The notes under the pieces were generated by a model, which saw nothing but the letters and a program-made list of their open reading frames with translations, had not been told where the DNA came from and did not search any database. Made by a program: the position numbers and the translations under genes. A stretch of DNA of 64,000 nucleotides, taken from contig OX243817.1 in NCBI GenBank assembly GCA_945859605.1, positions 25,615,643 to 25,679,642 on the forward strand. Reading direction: 5' to 3'. This document shows, one piece after another, positions 22,405-34,083 of the stretch. Positions within the stretch are counted from its first letter, which is position 1; each line of letters begins with the position of its first letter. The DNA is from Lumbricus rubellus (taxonomy: Eukaryota > Annelida > Clitellata > Crassiclitellata > Lumbricidae).

Positions 22405-22560
22405 AGGGCGAGAATTGCCGAGGGGTTTGGTGTCCATTTGCAACCCCCCCAGTCTTCTTAGGGACCCATAGTAAATTTTTTATTGCACAACCCAACAACA
22501 CGTATAAACCTGCGTCTATATAACCGACCCAGTTATTTTTCTACAATTCTCACACTGTTT
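22405..22560 (+). repeat. Dispersed repeat B, copy 1
   Basis: GGGCGAGAATTGCC, GTTTGG..., CTTAGGGACCC, TTGCACAACCCAA, and TTTTTCTACAATTCTCACAC match 33287-33440 in order. The family is unknown. Confidence 0.65.
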
Positions 22561-22750
22561 ACATCGAAATCACAAAAGCTATTATATGCTAAACAGCTAA
22601 AGAGAGGGAACATGAAGGAACCTGGATGAAAGAAGTCTAAAATTGGAATCATGCATGCAGCCGCCATAAGTCGTTCACTCTGTAGTCTGTACCATACAGT
22701 CTATAGCTTAAGCCTTAAATATAGAGTTTGACCACAGAAAGGCAATTAAA

Positions 22751-22860
22751 ATCCGCCACTGGTTGCACTCAGCCCGTGCCAGGCCCAAGTCTGGATAAAG
22801 GAGGAGGGCGACACAACTCATCTTTGTTATGGCAGAAGTGTCGTTAAAAAGCAACAAACG
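22751..22860 (-). repeat. SINE domain, family C, copy 1
   Basis: Read on the minus strand, it has AACAAAGATGAG, GTCGCCCTCCTCCTTTATCC and AGGCCTGGCACGGGCTGAG-like sequence, ending CCAGTGGCGGATTT. It matches segments at 32287, 32913 and 54255. The shared body is about 95 bp. Confidence 0.75.
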
Positions 22861-22959
22861 AAAGGCAAGCATAATTATAGACTGCATGAACGACTGAGGT
22901 ATGGCTTGCACATGTACATCTGGATAATTATATATCTTACTTCTCTGCGCATATAGGCC

Positions 22960-23002
22960 TATATATATATATATATTATGCTATATATATATATATATAT
23001 AT
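22960..23002. repeat. Palindromic (TA)n tract
   Basis: Two TATATATA runs are separated by TATGC. Confidence 0.85.
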
Positions 23003-23244
23003 TTCGTCTGGCGACTCACTAACCAGCAGTGCAAATCCTAGAATTTACTGCCACACTCTCATGGGTATAATCGAGTGCGTTGTATGGAATACATTATTTT
23101 AGCATCATAATTATTTTGTAATAATTTATAAAGCCAACCACGTCGTTTTAGTGACAGAGCTCGTAATTAATATTAATATGCAGACTTGGCAGATGAAAAA
23201 CAGTTTGATAAGTCTACAAGTTTGCACCAAATCTAGCTATTCTA

Positions 23245-23525
23245 TAGATGGGATACGGCAGGAAGGAGAAGTAAAGCCTTATCCCGTTCCATGAGGAACA
23301 AAGGGAGGCGCTCATCTCCTTTTCTATGGCCCTGAGCCAGCAATGGACGAATCCCAAGGTCCTGGACTTGCTGTTTACTTCCCAGCTTACGCCGGTACCA
23401 AATTATACTGCTTGGTGACAGAGGCACGTGGGCGTAAATAACTTGCCCAATTAGGTCGTTACTCGGAGTCGAACCCGCAACCTCCCGCTGTGAGCGGACG
23501 CGTTACCGGTCCGCCACCAGGCGAA
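23245..23525 (-). repeat. tRNA-derived SINE with CORE-like centre
   Basis: On the minus strand the head reads GGTGGCGGACCGGTAACGCG (A-box-like), then GCGGGTTCGACTCCGAG (B-box), followed by ATTGGGCAAGTTATTTACGC and GTGCCTCTGT. That middle part resembles the TTGGGCAAGTCA...CTCTGAGCCTC core of MIR/CORE SINEs. It is probably a different family from the 25056 copies, since the 3' part (CAGGACCTTGGGATTCG, CTTTACTTCTCC) does not match them. Confidence 0.7.
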
Positions 23526-24713
23526 AACAATTTCACATGAGGTCTGCACCACGACAAAGTTCATAAAAGGTTAGGCTTTTTTAAACCCGAGGAGTGTTAT
23601 ACATTTCGTATAGTTATAAAAGACAGGATTTTTTAAATCAAGAAGCTCAGATGAAACAGTGAAGCTCTTCGAACCATGCATGTACATGTATCTCTTCTAG
23701 ACCTATTATAGTTCTCGTTGCTGAAATGTAGACTGTAGACTGCAGTGTAGAGGTCGCCCCCGTGAGTTTGGCGAACGCAAATGACGCCAATTAACTAATA
23801 AGCTATACCTTTGATATTGCATGCAGTCGATATTTTATTTCACTTTCTGACGGCAACTTTGCGACATAATAATATGATCACACTGAATTATTGTGCGACT
23901 CGTTTGCACCAAGAGCATGACATGATTTTTATCTCTCGCAATTCGCTGTCTGTCCATCTGTCTGTCTGTCTGTCCGTCTATCTATCTCTGTCTGTCTGAC
24001 TCTCTCTCTCTCTTTGTCTCTGTCTGTCTGTCTATCTGTATTTCTGTCTGTCTATCTCTGTCTGCCTATCTCTCTTTCTCTTGCTTAATAGGGCCTATGA
24101 CGCTTTGTGATAATTAGCACAAGCGTCTATCCCCGAAGTCCATACGTAGCGTGTTAGTGTACATGCCTGTACAAGTGTATGTACAAGTGTATGCGTGCAT
24201 GTAGCCTACATGTAGGCACTCGTGCTAACACATACATAAGCATGTATCAGTGCGCATGCGTGCGTCACGTGCGTGCGTGGCGTCACCACACTTACATCGT
24301 GAGAGACCCGACTGTGGCGTTGGAGGCTTGGAGCCGCTTTTCCGTTGTCGATGCCAAATCGTCGGTCGTCGGTCGGTGGGGGGGGGGGGGGGGGTCGAGG
24401 GATGGGGGGGGGAGGGGTCGAGGGATAAATCGCTGAGGCTAATAGGACAGGTGCTCGCACGACTGCGCGTGCGTCAATCTGGTTTGGCGCGCACGCATCA
24501 GACTCGTGATTGGCGTCGAAGAATCGTCTGCTCGTCATCTAATATGGCGCACGATTGTAAGACGCGGGAAGGAAGAAGATAGCCGGTCAGATATATATAG
24601 ACGTCGGGAACGGTCCAAACGCACCGGTTAGTGCGATGTCTTGGGATTTGGTACAATTATTATAGTTCAAAACGAAACCTGTGTTTCATGTAGCCCTTCT
24701 TCCGTAGTTCATT
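23526..24713. other. No gene recognised, microsatellites inside
   Basis: TCTG/TCTC repeats at about 23947-24080. A run of 15 G with further G-runs at about 24376-24420 could form a quadruplex. No coding region is supported. Confidence 0.5.
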
Positions 24714-24960
24714 CATTCATTCCGAGAACCTATATAGTGCCGTTTCAAGAGATCTAATCAGAAGCGCTCTATGTCCAGCCACAGCAACACAAGAAGATTT
24801 TGAGCGACTTATAAAGAGCAGTAAGGGGGGACTAGGGGCTTCTAACCATCCATATAGCCTACATTTATTAAGTCCAGTGAAAAACAGGGGAATCAGACAT
24901 GAGCGAAAATTCACGTCGGGAGGCGGGAAGGAGAGGAATTGAACCCGATTGTTTAGGTGG
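24714..24960 (-). repeat. tRNA-derived SINE with GAAT tail
   Basis: On the minus strand a B-box-like GGGTTCAATTCC precedes a body with TCTGATTCCCCTGTTTTTCA and ATAGAGCGCTTCTGATTAGA. It ends ACTATATAGGTTCTCGGAAT with GAATGAATGAAT tail units. The short tandem tail is typical of SINEs mobilised by a LINE. Confidence 0.65.
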
Positions 24961-25055
24961 AATATAAGCCCTCCCCCCTTAACAGCCTGGAGGTCTATAC
25001 AGCATTGGTGGGTTAAAACTTAGAAATTACTCGATGAGAGGGATAGATCTTAATT

Positions 25056-25272
25056 GTTTGTTTGTATGTGCACTTGTTATAGCGCCCCTTCAAGCTCTCT
25101 CTACTCAGAGGCGCTCCCGATGCAGAGCGGACACTGCATCGGAGTTTCACGCTGAAGCGCTGAGCAATTGCGAGTGAAGGACTTGCCCAAGGTCCTTACG
25201 CGGCGAGGTGGATTCGAACCCCGAACCTTCCGGCTTCAATGCAACGACGCCACCACTAGACCACCGCGCCCC
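25056..25272 (-). repeat. tRNA-derived CORE-like SINE, best copy
   Basis: On the minus strand: GGGGCGCGGTGGTCTAGTGG (A-box), GGTTCGAATCCACC (B-box), ACCTTGGGCAAGTCCTTCAC (CORE-like), GATGCAGTGTCCGCTCTGCA, GGGAGCGCCTCTGAGTAGAG, and AGCTTGAAGGGGCGCTATAA. It ends with an ACAAACAAAC tail. AATTG occurs at both borders (25052 and 25273) and may be the target duplication. Confidence 0.88.
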
Positions 25273-27598
25273 AATTGGGTTTAGAGCAGAGAACGTTTAC
25301 GTACATGCATGATTCGGCCAATGCCTTGTGGTCCAGCTGCTTCGAACGCTGCTAGGTGCAGTTTTCCCCTATCTCGAAAGAATGCGCCGGTCAAAAGAAG
25401 AGCAAACAATAAGTAGAAAGAGGGAGGAGGAGGATGGGGGCGGAGGATGGGGGAAGGAGGATGGGGAGGAGAAGATTTCTTGGCATCGACTGACAACGAT
25501 AGACGTCGGCTCATCGACGCTAATAAAAGAACGGTGGAGGAGGTTGGATGGAATAGGGGAAGAGGGTAGAAGTAGAACGGGGTAGCGGATGGAAGAGGGG
25601 AAGAGGTGCGGCGGTGGAAGAGGCAGACACTGGAGGACTGGAAAAGGCAGGGGAGACGGAGAAAAGGACTAAAGACATGTAGGGGAGACAAGAAGAAACT
25701 GGAAACTGGTAGCCTAAAGGAAGAAAAAACGAGAGACATGCAGAATATTCGACGGAATAAAAGGTGGGAAAGAGGAAAAGCGGAGAGGTAGGAAGGAAGG
25801 AAGGAATAGGAGGCAGAAGAGAGAAGAAGGAGCGAGAAGCAATTTGTGAAGGAGACAATGGTTGAATTACTCACGATCCTGGAGAGCTCGTGCCTCTCCT
25901 AATCTTTACAAATCTGAAATTCAAGCTTAAGTTATCTATAGCGACTCTAAAGCCAACGTAGGCCTATTTGCGATTCGGATAAGTACAGAATTCGTCTAAC
26001 AAGACACAAGCGGTCGATCTTTGTATTAGAAACAGCAGATCCTGGAGGGGGGTATTCGACTGGAGGGCGAGATAAAGGAGGCAGAAAAAGTAAACGGAAC
26101 AAGAGGCAACGCAAGGAGTAAAACAGGAAACAGAGGATCGAGGGAAGAAAGAATGAAAGGCAGAAAATGAAGTAGCGAAAAGCCCGCGTGGAATTACTAC
26201 TTCAGACAGGCATAGAGAACGATCGAGCAGATGTGACACAAATAGATGCATATAAAAATAACTGCAGACGGTGGCCTGTATGCCTACGTAAAAGTTAATA
26301 TTTTAATGAAAATAACAGAATTATATTTCAAATTGCTTCAAATTGATTGACTTGAATAATATATCTCTCCGTATTTACTTGATTTTAAGTAAAATTTATT
26401 AAAAGTTTTCCGATTTTAGCATGTTTTTAAAAAAGTCGCCAGAAATTGGTCACTTTACCCTACTCTAGAGTCTAGACCTACGCGTTGCATTTCTCCTTCC
26501 CTTAATCCCTGTGGTTTCTGCACTGAGACCGCCACTGAATAGGCGCTTCATACATGTATATGCCGAGATACGATATCAATTATTTGTTGTCACTGTGATA
26601 ATTGTTTTTCTTACCTTGCTGTCTTCAGTTCATAATATTATTATTTTAATAATTATTATTTATTATTGCAAATCGCCTGGACAGGTGCAGTTTTTAACGA
26701 CTTTGGCCACGCCCATGGACAGAAATGAAATATCGCCAGTGTGAGTGGCTTCAGATTAATAATGCATGCGACCGCTAATGGTGTCTTAATTTCGCGTTAA
26801 TTACCACATCAAAATTTAAAATGCCCATCACTTGGGATTTAAAGTGAATTGAAAGCTGAAAATAGTCGCGCTGACCTACAAATTTGCATAAGAATGATTT
26901 ACAGAAATTTTCGTCACAAGAAACCTGCCGTTTCAGATCCTTTATTGGGACACCATATATCTATACAGCAGGACAAACTTTCTGCGTTATATATTAGATT
27001 GCACATAGCCTACATAAATTCTGTTCGGTTGGCAGATGGTTCAAGTTGGCAGGGCTTTGGAGCTATAATTCAACGGTTTTTAGGAGCAAAGTGGATGAAT
27101 GGCTGGAAAAACACGGACGAATACACCATCAGCCACTCCAGAAGTCTGGCAGGAGACATCCATGATAAATGAGTGGATAGATATAGGATTGATCTTGACT
27201 CCTAAATCGGATGTATGGCCTATGGCTGTATACCACTTAAAGACAACTTATACTAAGTGTTTTGATACATGCAAATATACGCATACGTACATGCACACGT
27301 AGGCCCTGCATAACTTTAGACTCTATAGTGTCTATACAAATACGAATATAAATACAGTCACACAAACATTCATACATTTACTCACATATACAAAAATATA
27401 TACAGAGACGAAGCTCTACTTAAATTCGAGAGGCCAGCCACTCCAGGAGACATCCGTGATACAGGCGCAACAGCTAGAGTGCTAGACCATTGGCGAAATC
27501 TTAAAAATCCAGTAGCACTTTTGTAATATTAGGAACTTGACCAAATATATATTACAAAAGCGCTACATGCAGGATCACTCCTGCCTTCACGCTGCTAC
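25273..27598. other. No gene recognised
   Basis: GGA/GAA-rich purine tract at about 25395-25840 gives long meaningless frames on both strands. At 27130 and 27435 the words CAGCCACTCCAG and GGAGACATCC.TGATA are repeated, suggesting two fragments of one unidentified repeat. Nothing else is recognised. Confidence 0.45.
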
Positions 27599-27606
27599 GC
27601 CTACGC

Positions 27607-27964
27607 CAGTGGTGTAGTCCTAAAAAATGAAGTGGGGGAACGCAAAAAATGAAGTGGGGGAACGCTTCATATATATTAGGCTTACAAATTTTTTTCTCAA
27701 TTATTAATTTATTGTTATTACAGTAGGCCTACTACTGTACTACTGTACTATTTTCATTTGTCATTAGCTTTTATTTACAAGCCATTGAACACATATATAA
27801 ATATATCTGCGAAACTGCGAAAGGCTCCAGTGAGTAAGCAGCTGAAACTGTGAATCTTGAATTTTTTGTTTCCTCCCTGGAAAAAAGTGGAGGAACGGCG
27901 TTCCCCCGCTGAAAAAAGTGGGGGAACGGCGTTCCCCCGCGTTCCCCCCCCCACTACACCACTG
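27607..27964. mobile_element. hAT MITE, 358 bp
   Basis: CAGTGGTGTAGTCCT at the left and CCACTACACCACTG at the right are inverted. The exact 8-bp duplication GCCTACGC flanks it (27599-27606 and 27965-27972). GTGGGGGAACGC and GTTCCCCC words are repeated just inside both ends. Confidence 0.95.
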
Positions 27965-27972
27965 GCCTACGC

Positions 27973-29750
27973 ACACACGCACACACACACACACACCACA
28001 CACACACACGGACATGCGTATACATGCACGGGCGTATAGAAGACGCAGCGGCAGAGCATCTCGATAATTAAGAACGGTCGTGACAGTATGGCAACCCGAT
28101 CCGGAATCTTCGTGACAAATCAACCGCAAAAGTAACGAACATCAGACCCGACTATGATGACGATCCGATTAAGTATTGTTTTCTGCAGCAGCAGCAGCAG
28201 CAGCAGCGTTTCTTCCCGATCCCTGGCAAGTCACTGTCGATGTAATTGTCTGCAGGTGATGGCATTGCACGTCTACGCGCTGATTGCTCGGAGGTCGATT
28301 GTTTTAGACAATTGTTTTTGTCTCCCTTCTAAAGCCTCATCACGAATGATGATTAGCAGAAGCAGCACGAATCATTTCGACCTCTTTTGTCCGTCTGTAA
28401 CTATCGGATATACAGCATGAAGCGGCGTCCGAAATAGAGTCGTGCACAGTAACAGCTGTTTCTCGGTGTATATAGGCCTATCCGATATACTGTTCTTTTC
28501 AAACTTCTACGATTCTCGCTTACCGACAGCTGAACCGACTTCCGAAACGTGATGGGTTTCTTCATTAAGCCTCAGGTATATTATGGTGTCCGTAATTATC
28601 CACTACCTCTGCTTCACTTGCTTCTCAAAAATTCTCACGAGGATGCACTGCTATGAAAGTCCTATGAATCGATCGAGTCACGGAATAATAATTCTTGATT
28701 GGCATCTGTCATTTTCTCGTCAAACGATCTCAGCAATTGCTCACAGTCTGACAACAAACCTGAAAACCAATGGCAAACTGTCAATCAATGCTCTACTAAT
28801 AATTAATTACCGTGTACACGACTCAAGTACATGGCATTATAGGCTACTAAGCGTTACTGGCCTAGTTAGCGACACCGGTAAGCGAGAGCGGCATACGTCT
28901 GTTGGTTGCAACAGACTGCGGTTCAAGCCCCGGGCTGGGAGTTGACATTCAGAGATTTAAATATCTCAGGCTAGCACGTATAGGACGCAGGGGCGCAAGC
29001 TGCTGCGGAGCAGAGAACCATCATCATCACCATCATCATCATCAAGCGTTGCTACTTGGTAAGAATGATGCACAATAAAACTTATATTCTTTAGTAGACT
29101 TCATTTTGTACTCCTAATAAACGTTTCTTTACCGCAATCTTTTGACTATATATATTATGTAAAGTGCTGGGCTGCTTGCATTTAATAAATAACACGAGCA
29201 TTAACTTAGATTATTTAAATGGCAATCTTAGCAGGCATAATGATAGCCAAAAGCGCATTTTGGTAGAAAAGTGCATAGAAGGTTCTTCTATCATACACAT
29301 TTATGATAGCCAACGAAAACTTAAACACCAAGCCAGTTTGGTCCTGCAATTGTGACGTCATTTAACATAGCAAAAGCAAAGTGACGTCACCTGAGTTACC
29401 GTAACAATGTCAAAAGCGGATAGTCTATAATTAGAAATGAGTCTATTCTTATTCCGAAATAGATCTACGGTAGGTTAAAATGCTAGGTTTGCTTCATATA
29501 AACAAATTCAAATCATAACAGATCGATTGGGGGGAAACCTGAGTGTGCATGTGACCCACACCCGGCAAAGAACAGAGGCTATCCGTGCGTTTTCTTAATG
29601 GTCACAGACAAACCTGGCTTTACTCTCACGCTGCTGACTCAGCCAATCAGAGACAGGAGATTATACGCCGCGGCTTCATCCAATCAGAGACAAACGAAAC
29701 CACTTTGGACACGTCAAAGTATATTTAAGGGCGAACGAATGTTCTATCGG
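27973..29750. other. No gene recognised
   Basis: (CA)n at 27970-28010, (CAG)n at 28186-28208, (CAT)n at 29018-29043. GCGGTTCAAGCCCCGGGC at 28918-28935 is a B-box-like word inside an eroded SINE-like stretch (about 28840-29010). GTGACGTCA words near 29350 and 29380 are noted. No gene is supported. Confidence 0.45.
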
Positions 29751-29760
29751 ATAAGGCCCT

Positions 29761-30740
29761 TGCGGTTTCGGGGAACGAATTGAACCGACGAATCTTTCGC
29801 GTGTCGTAAAAGGCGACTAAAGGAGGCCCCTGCGGTTTCGGGGAACGAATTGGACCGACGAATCCTTCGCGTGTCGTAAAAGGCGACTAAAGGAGGCCCC
29901 TGCGGTTTTGGGGAACGAATTGAACCGACGAATCCTTCGCGTGTCGTAAAAGGCGACTAAAGGAGGCCCCTGCGGTTTCGGGGAACGAATTGAACCGACG
30001 AATCTTTCGCGTGTCGTAAAAGGCGACTAAAGGAGGCCCCTGCGGTTTTGGGGAACGAATTGAACCGACGAATCTTTCGCGTGTCGTAAAAGGCGACTAA
30101 AGGAGGCCCCTGCGGTTTTGGGGAACGAATTGAACCGACGAATCTTTCGCGTGTCGTAAAAGGCGACTAAAGGAGGCCCCTGCGGTTTTGGGGAACGAAT
30201 TGAACCGACGAATCCTTCGCGTGTCATAAAAGGCGACTAAAGGAGGCCCCTGCGGTTTCGGGGAACGAATTGGACCGACGAATCCTTCGCGTGTCGTAAA
30301 AGGCGACTAAAGGAGGCCCCTGCGGTTTCGGGGAACGAATTGGACCGACGAATCTTTCGCGTGTCGTAAAAGGCGACTAAAGGAGGCCCCTGCGGTTTCG
30401 GGGAACGAATTGGACCGACGAATCCTTCGCGTGTCGTAAATGGCGACTAAAGGAGGCCCCACGCGGTTACGGGGAAAGAATCGGACCGACGAATCCTTCG
30501 CGTGTCGTAAAAGGCGACTAAAGGAGGCCTCTGCGGTTTCGGGGAACGAATTGGACCGACGAATCCTTCGCGTGTCGTAAAAGGCGACTAAAGGAGGCCC
30601 CTGCGGTTTCGGGGAACGAATTGGACCGACGAATCCTTCGCGTGTCGTAAAAGGCAACTAAAGGAGGCCCCTGCGGTTTCGGGGAACGAATTGAACCGAC
30701 GAATCCTTCGCGTGTCGTAAAAGGCAACTAAAGGAGGCCT
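29761..30740. repeat. 70-bp satellite-like tandem array, 14 units
   Basis: Units begin TGCGGTTTCGGGGAACGAAT at 29761 and recur every 70 bp (71 bp once, at 30461). Each contains TTCGCGTGTCGTAAAAGGCG followed by ACTAAAGGAGGCC. Units differ at only a few positions (GTTTCG or GTTTTG, GAACCG or GGACCG, AATCC or AATCT). GTCG..CGAC inside each unit can form a small stem. Open frames on the minus strand arise because the unit lacks stops there. No host gene is implied. Confidence 0.97.
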
Positions 30741-31612
30741 AGATGAAGTTCTGAGATAGAAACTAACGAAGATATCGATTTTTAGGAGAAATGCGCTTGC
30801 TACAAACATTCTTGAGTAAAGTAGGTAGACGTACATGTATACACACGAATATTTGGAGTATAGACGTTTATCGGTAGGGCCTTCAATACCAGTTGGCAAT
30901 AACTTTAAAAAATGTGCTTCAACCTACACTGTAAATACAAGTTGAGAATTTCCATAGGAGTGGTCTTGACACGTTCAATCACTTAACCTTTTATAGGGTC
31001 ACACAGCAGTCTTTTTTCGCACCACAACTTCCCATGAATCATGGTTTACGGTAGGCTTACCTTTGTGCCCCGCACTTTGCTTTATTAATCTTGATCTCTA
31101 GATTTCCACAGTGCTCACAAAATCGAATTTACTCGAACCAGTTTATTCACAGGCGCTTAATTAAAACAAAAATGATATGCAGCGGGTCAAGATCCGGCTG
31201 AGAGACAGGCAGACAGCTAAGGTTGGTGATGTTTAGAGTTGAAATGGTGAGGTATGCTATAGGTGAGTAGAAGAGTGCTTTATACGTTTGGAGTTTACGA
31301 TTACGATGTCCAATGATGATGCCTAATTAAGAACGCTTCGAATCTTGGACATTGGACAACCTTCCTATTAATTAACATGTGCAACGGTGTGTATATAAAC
31401 GGACCTGCGAATTTCTTGCCAGCAGAATTGCATTCGATGTCCAACGTCTTTGCTGATTCCTCATTGATGTTTAAAATTTCCTTTGAAAACCAAGGTTCAG
31501 GTTTAGCGGATATGGAGTTAATTCCGTGAGAGGCCGACTTGATATCTGTAGATCATTTGAAATCATTTGAACTCATTTGAAAAAAGCCGAATGTTATACG
31601 ATTAACATCGTC
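30741..31612. other. No gene recognised
   Basis: Unique-looking sequence with no domain, RNA or repeat border that I can support. Confidence 0.4.
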
Positions 31613-32286
<674 letters not shown>

Positions 32287-32466
32287 GTTTAACGACAGAC
32301 ACTGTGTGATAACAAAGATCATCAGCATCGCCCTCCTCATTTATCCTGGCTTGGGACTGGCGCTGTCAGTCAACGGGGTTCAACGCACTGGGGGCGCTTC
32401 TGAAAGGCTCTTGCTGCGAGAAGCACTTTATAAATGGCCAGATACATTACAATACAATACAATAGT
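32287..32466 (+). repeat. SINE family C, longest copy with tail
   Basis: The body AACAAAGATCATCAGCATCG, CCCTCCTCATTTATCC, and GGCTTGGGACTGGCGCTGTC is followed by GGGGGCGCTTCTGAAAGGCT, CTTTATAAATGGCC and a tail of ATACA units. This copy links the conserved body (also at 22751, 32913 and 54255) to the tail segment found alone at 2445, and so defines the family. Confidence 0.8.
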
Positions 32467-32912
32467 GGCAGAATTAATGGGAGGTATCGTCCAAAGCAGG
32501 GTATTTATACGGGCGATCTTTATGGATGACCCCGCTTGGCGCTTGCCTTAACAAAGGAACTCAGACAATAGTGGTAGGTCTAAATTATTTATACCTTCAA
32601 TGGCTCTGTCCATTTCGGCGAATATTTGAAACAGATCGCTGCCTCTTCCCACCAGCCTCTCTCCTGATGAAACAAAAGAAAAGCTGCATCACTGCAACCA
32701 AAGCTACACATACATCACCTCACAGAATCCATCGCCATTCAACTTTAACCCTCTGTTGTTCGATTTAAATTGTCTATGTGAACCTGCTGTACGCCTAACG
32801 CTAGATGTAGCTAGATGTACGTATACAATACTGTACGATATACAATTGTATATGCATCATGCATGTATGTATGTATGTCTGCATGTATTGGCTTGTTGCT
32901 GTTTGCCAAAAC
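32467..32912. other. No feature recognised
   Basis: ATGTATG-rich near 32860-32890. No gene or RNA is supported. Confidence 0.4.
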
Positions 32913-33002
32913 TGCCATTTTAAAAGATGATTAGTGTCACCCTCCTCCTTTTTCCAGGCTTGAGACTAGCACTGGCAGAATGCAACCAGTGGCGGAGTTA
33001 TA
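32913..33002 (+). repeat. SINE domain, family C, copy 3
   Basis: GATGATTAGTGTCACCCTCC, TTTTTCCAGGCTTGAGACTA, GCACTGGCAGAATGCAACCA, GTGGCGGAGTTA. The tail is absent and the body ends at the same base as copies 1 and 4. Confidence 0.75.
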
Positions 33003-33286
33003 TGTACATGTAGTTGTGTTCGTATGTATGTGGCATTTCTACGATCGGCTGCCCCTCACTCCCAAATTTTTCTGGCTACACCCTGTATGCACAAGGCCTT
33101 AAATACTAAATACCCTAAATAAATGTATATAAATTGCATAATTATGTATGTGTGAAAATTTGAATTGTTATAGGAATTATTCTTGCAGAATGTAGTTTAA
33201 GCAGGCCACCATGACCTAGATGACCAGAAATAATTGGCGGCTAAAGGCCTACATGAAATTGACTGGCGAAAGCATCTTTAGTCAGG

Positions 33287-33440
33287 GTGAGAATTGCCAG
33301 GGAGGGGGTTGTGTAGGTTCAATCCCCATTGTAATCTTAGGACCCCACGAAAAATCTTGATTGCACACCAAAGTCCATGTAAATCAACGTCTAACCCCTA
33401 TCCCCAGTTTTTTTCTACAATTATTATCATACTGTCTTCA
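33287..33440 (+). repeat. Dispersed repeat B, copy 2
   Basis: GGTGAGAATTGCCAGGGAGG, TTCAATCCCCATTG, CTTAGGACCCCA, TTGCACACCAAAGTC, and TTTTTTTCTACAATTATTAT match 22405-22560 in order. Confidence 0.65.
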
Positions 33441-34083
33441 GTATTTTGTTAATGTGTGCAGTTGTGCACATGTATATGCTTACATTAAATTTAATGTATG
33501 TTTGAATGCACAAACGAATCAACTTCCATGCAAATTAAGTGGCCATTTGAAATGAGATACAGCTTTATCTAATGCAAAAAGTTGACAAAGAATTTCTTAA
33601 TGGTAGACTGGAAGAGAATGATTATAATGTCCATGAGTAGATATACTGTGGAGCCATCTGCTGAAAGAAATTGAGTTAGTTGTTTTTCAATGCACATGCA
33701 TTAGGTTGCAGTCAAGAAGTTCTGGTGTAAAACAGTTTAAGATCTTATATGAGACAAAAGTTAACAAATTACCATTGACTAATTAACTAGGTAAATATTA
33801 ATAGCTGAATTTAGAATAAAAACATTTCCCTTAGTTTATAAAAACTTTACATAAGTTTACAAAATAAGACAAAATGAGAAAACATTTACGTACAAAGAGC
33901 ACAAGGAACAGAGATTGATAAGTCCTCTGACCCCCTACACATACATGTAATTCATCCAATTGCTCAGAATGCTTCACCAAAACTTGCAACTTAATTAGTA
34001 ATAACACCTGGTATTTGATTGAGTTAATGCAAAAGTGTAAATTTCTCTGCAACTGAGGAAACACGCTAATTCCGGTAACATAC
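33441..34083. other. Possible 3' part of LRRC61-like gene
   Basis: No confident exon. On the minus strand, 33987 downward reads after an AG acceptor as VLVKHSEQLDELH, which would join in phase to the exon ending at 34084. This is only weakly like the family's C-terminal end. Confidence 0.25.

Noticed and set aside
23460..23525. Candidate tRNA gene on the minus strand
   Set aside because: A- and B-box words are present but the acceptor stem does not pair and a CORE-like SINE body follows.
30307..30899. Repetitive 60-116-residue minus-strand frames reading FYDTRRIRR
   Set aside because: They come from the 70-bp array. The unit is not a multiple of three, and the frames change phase with each unit.
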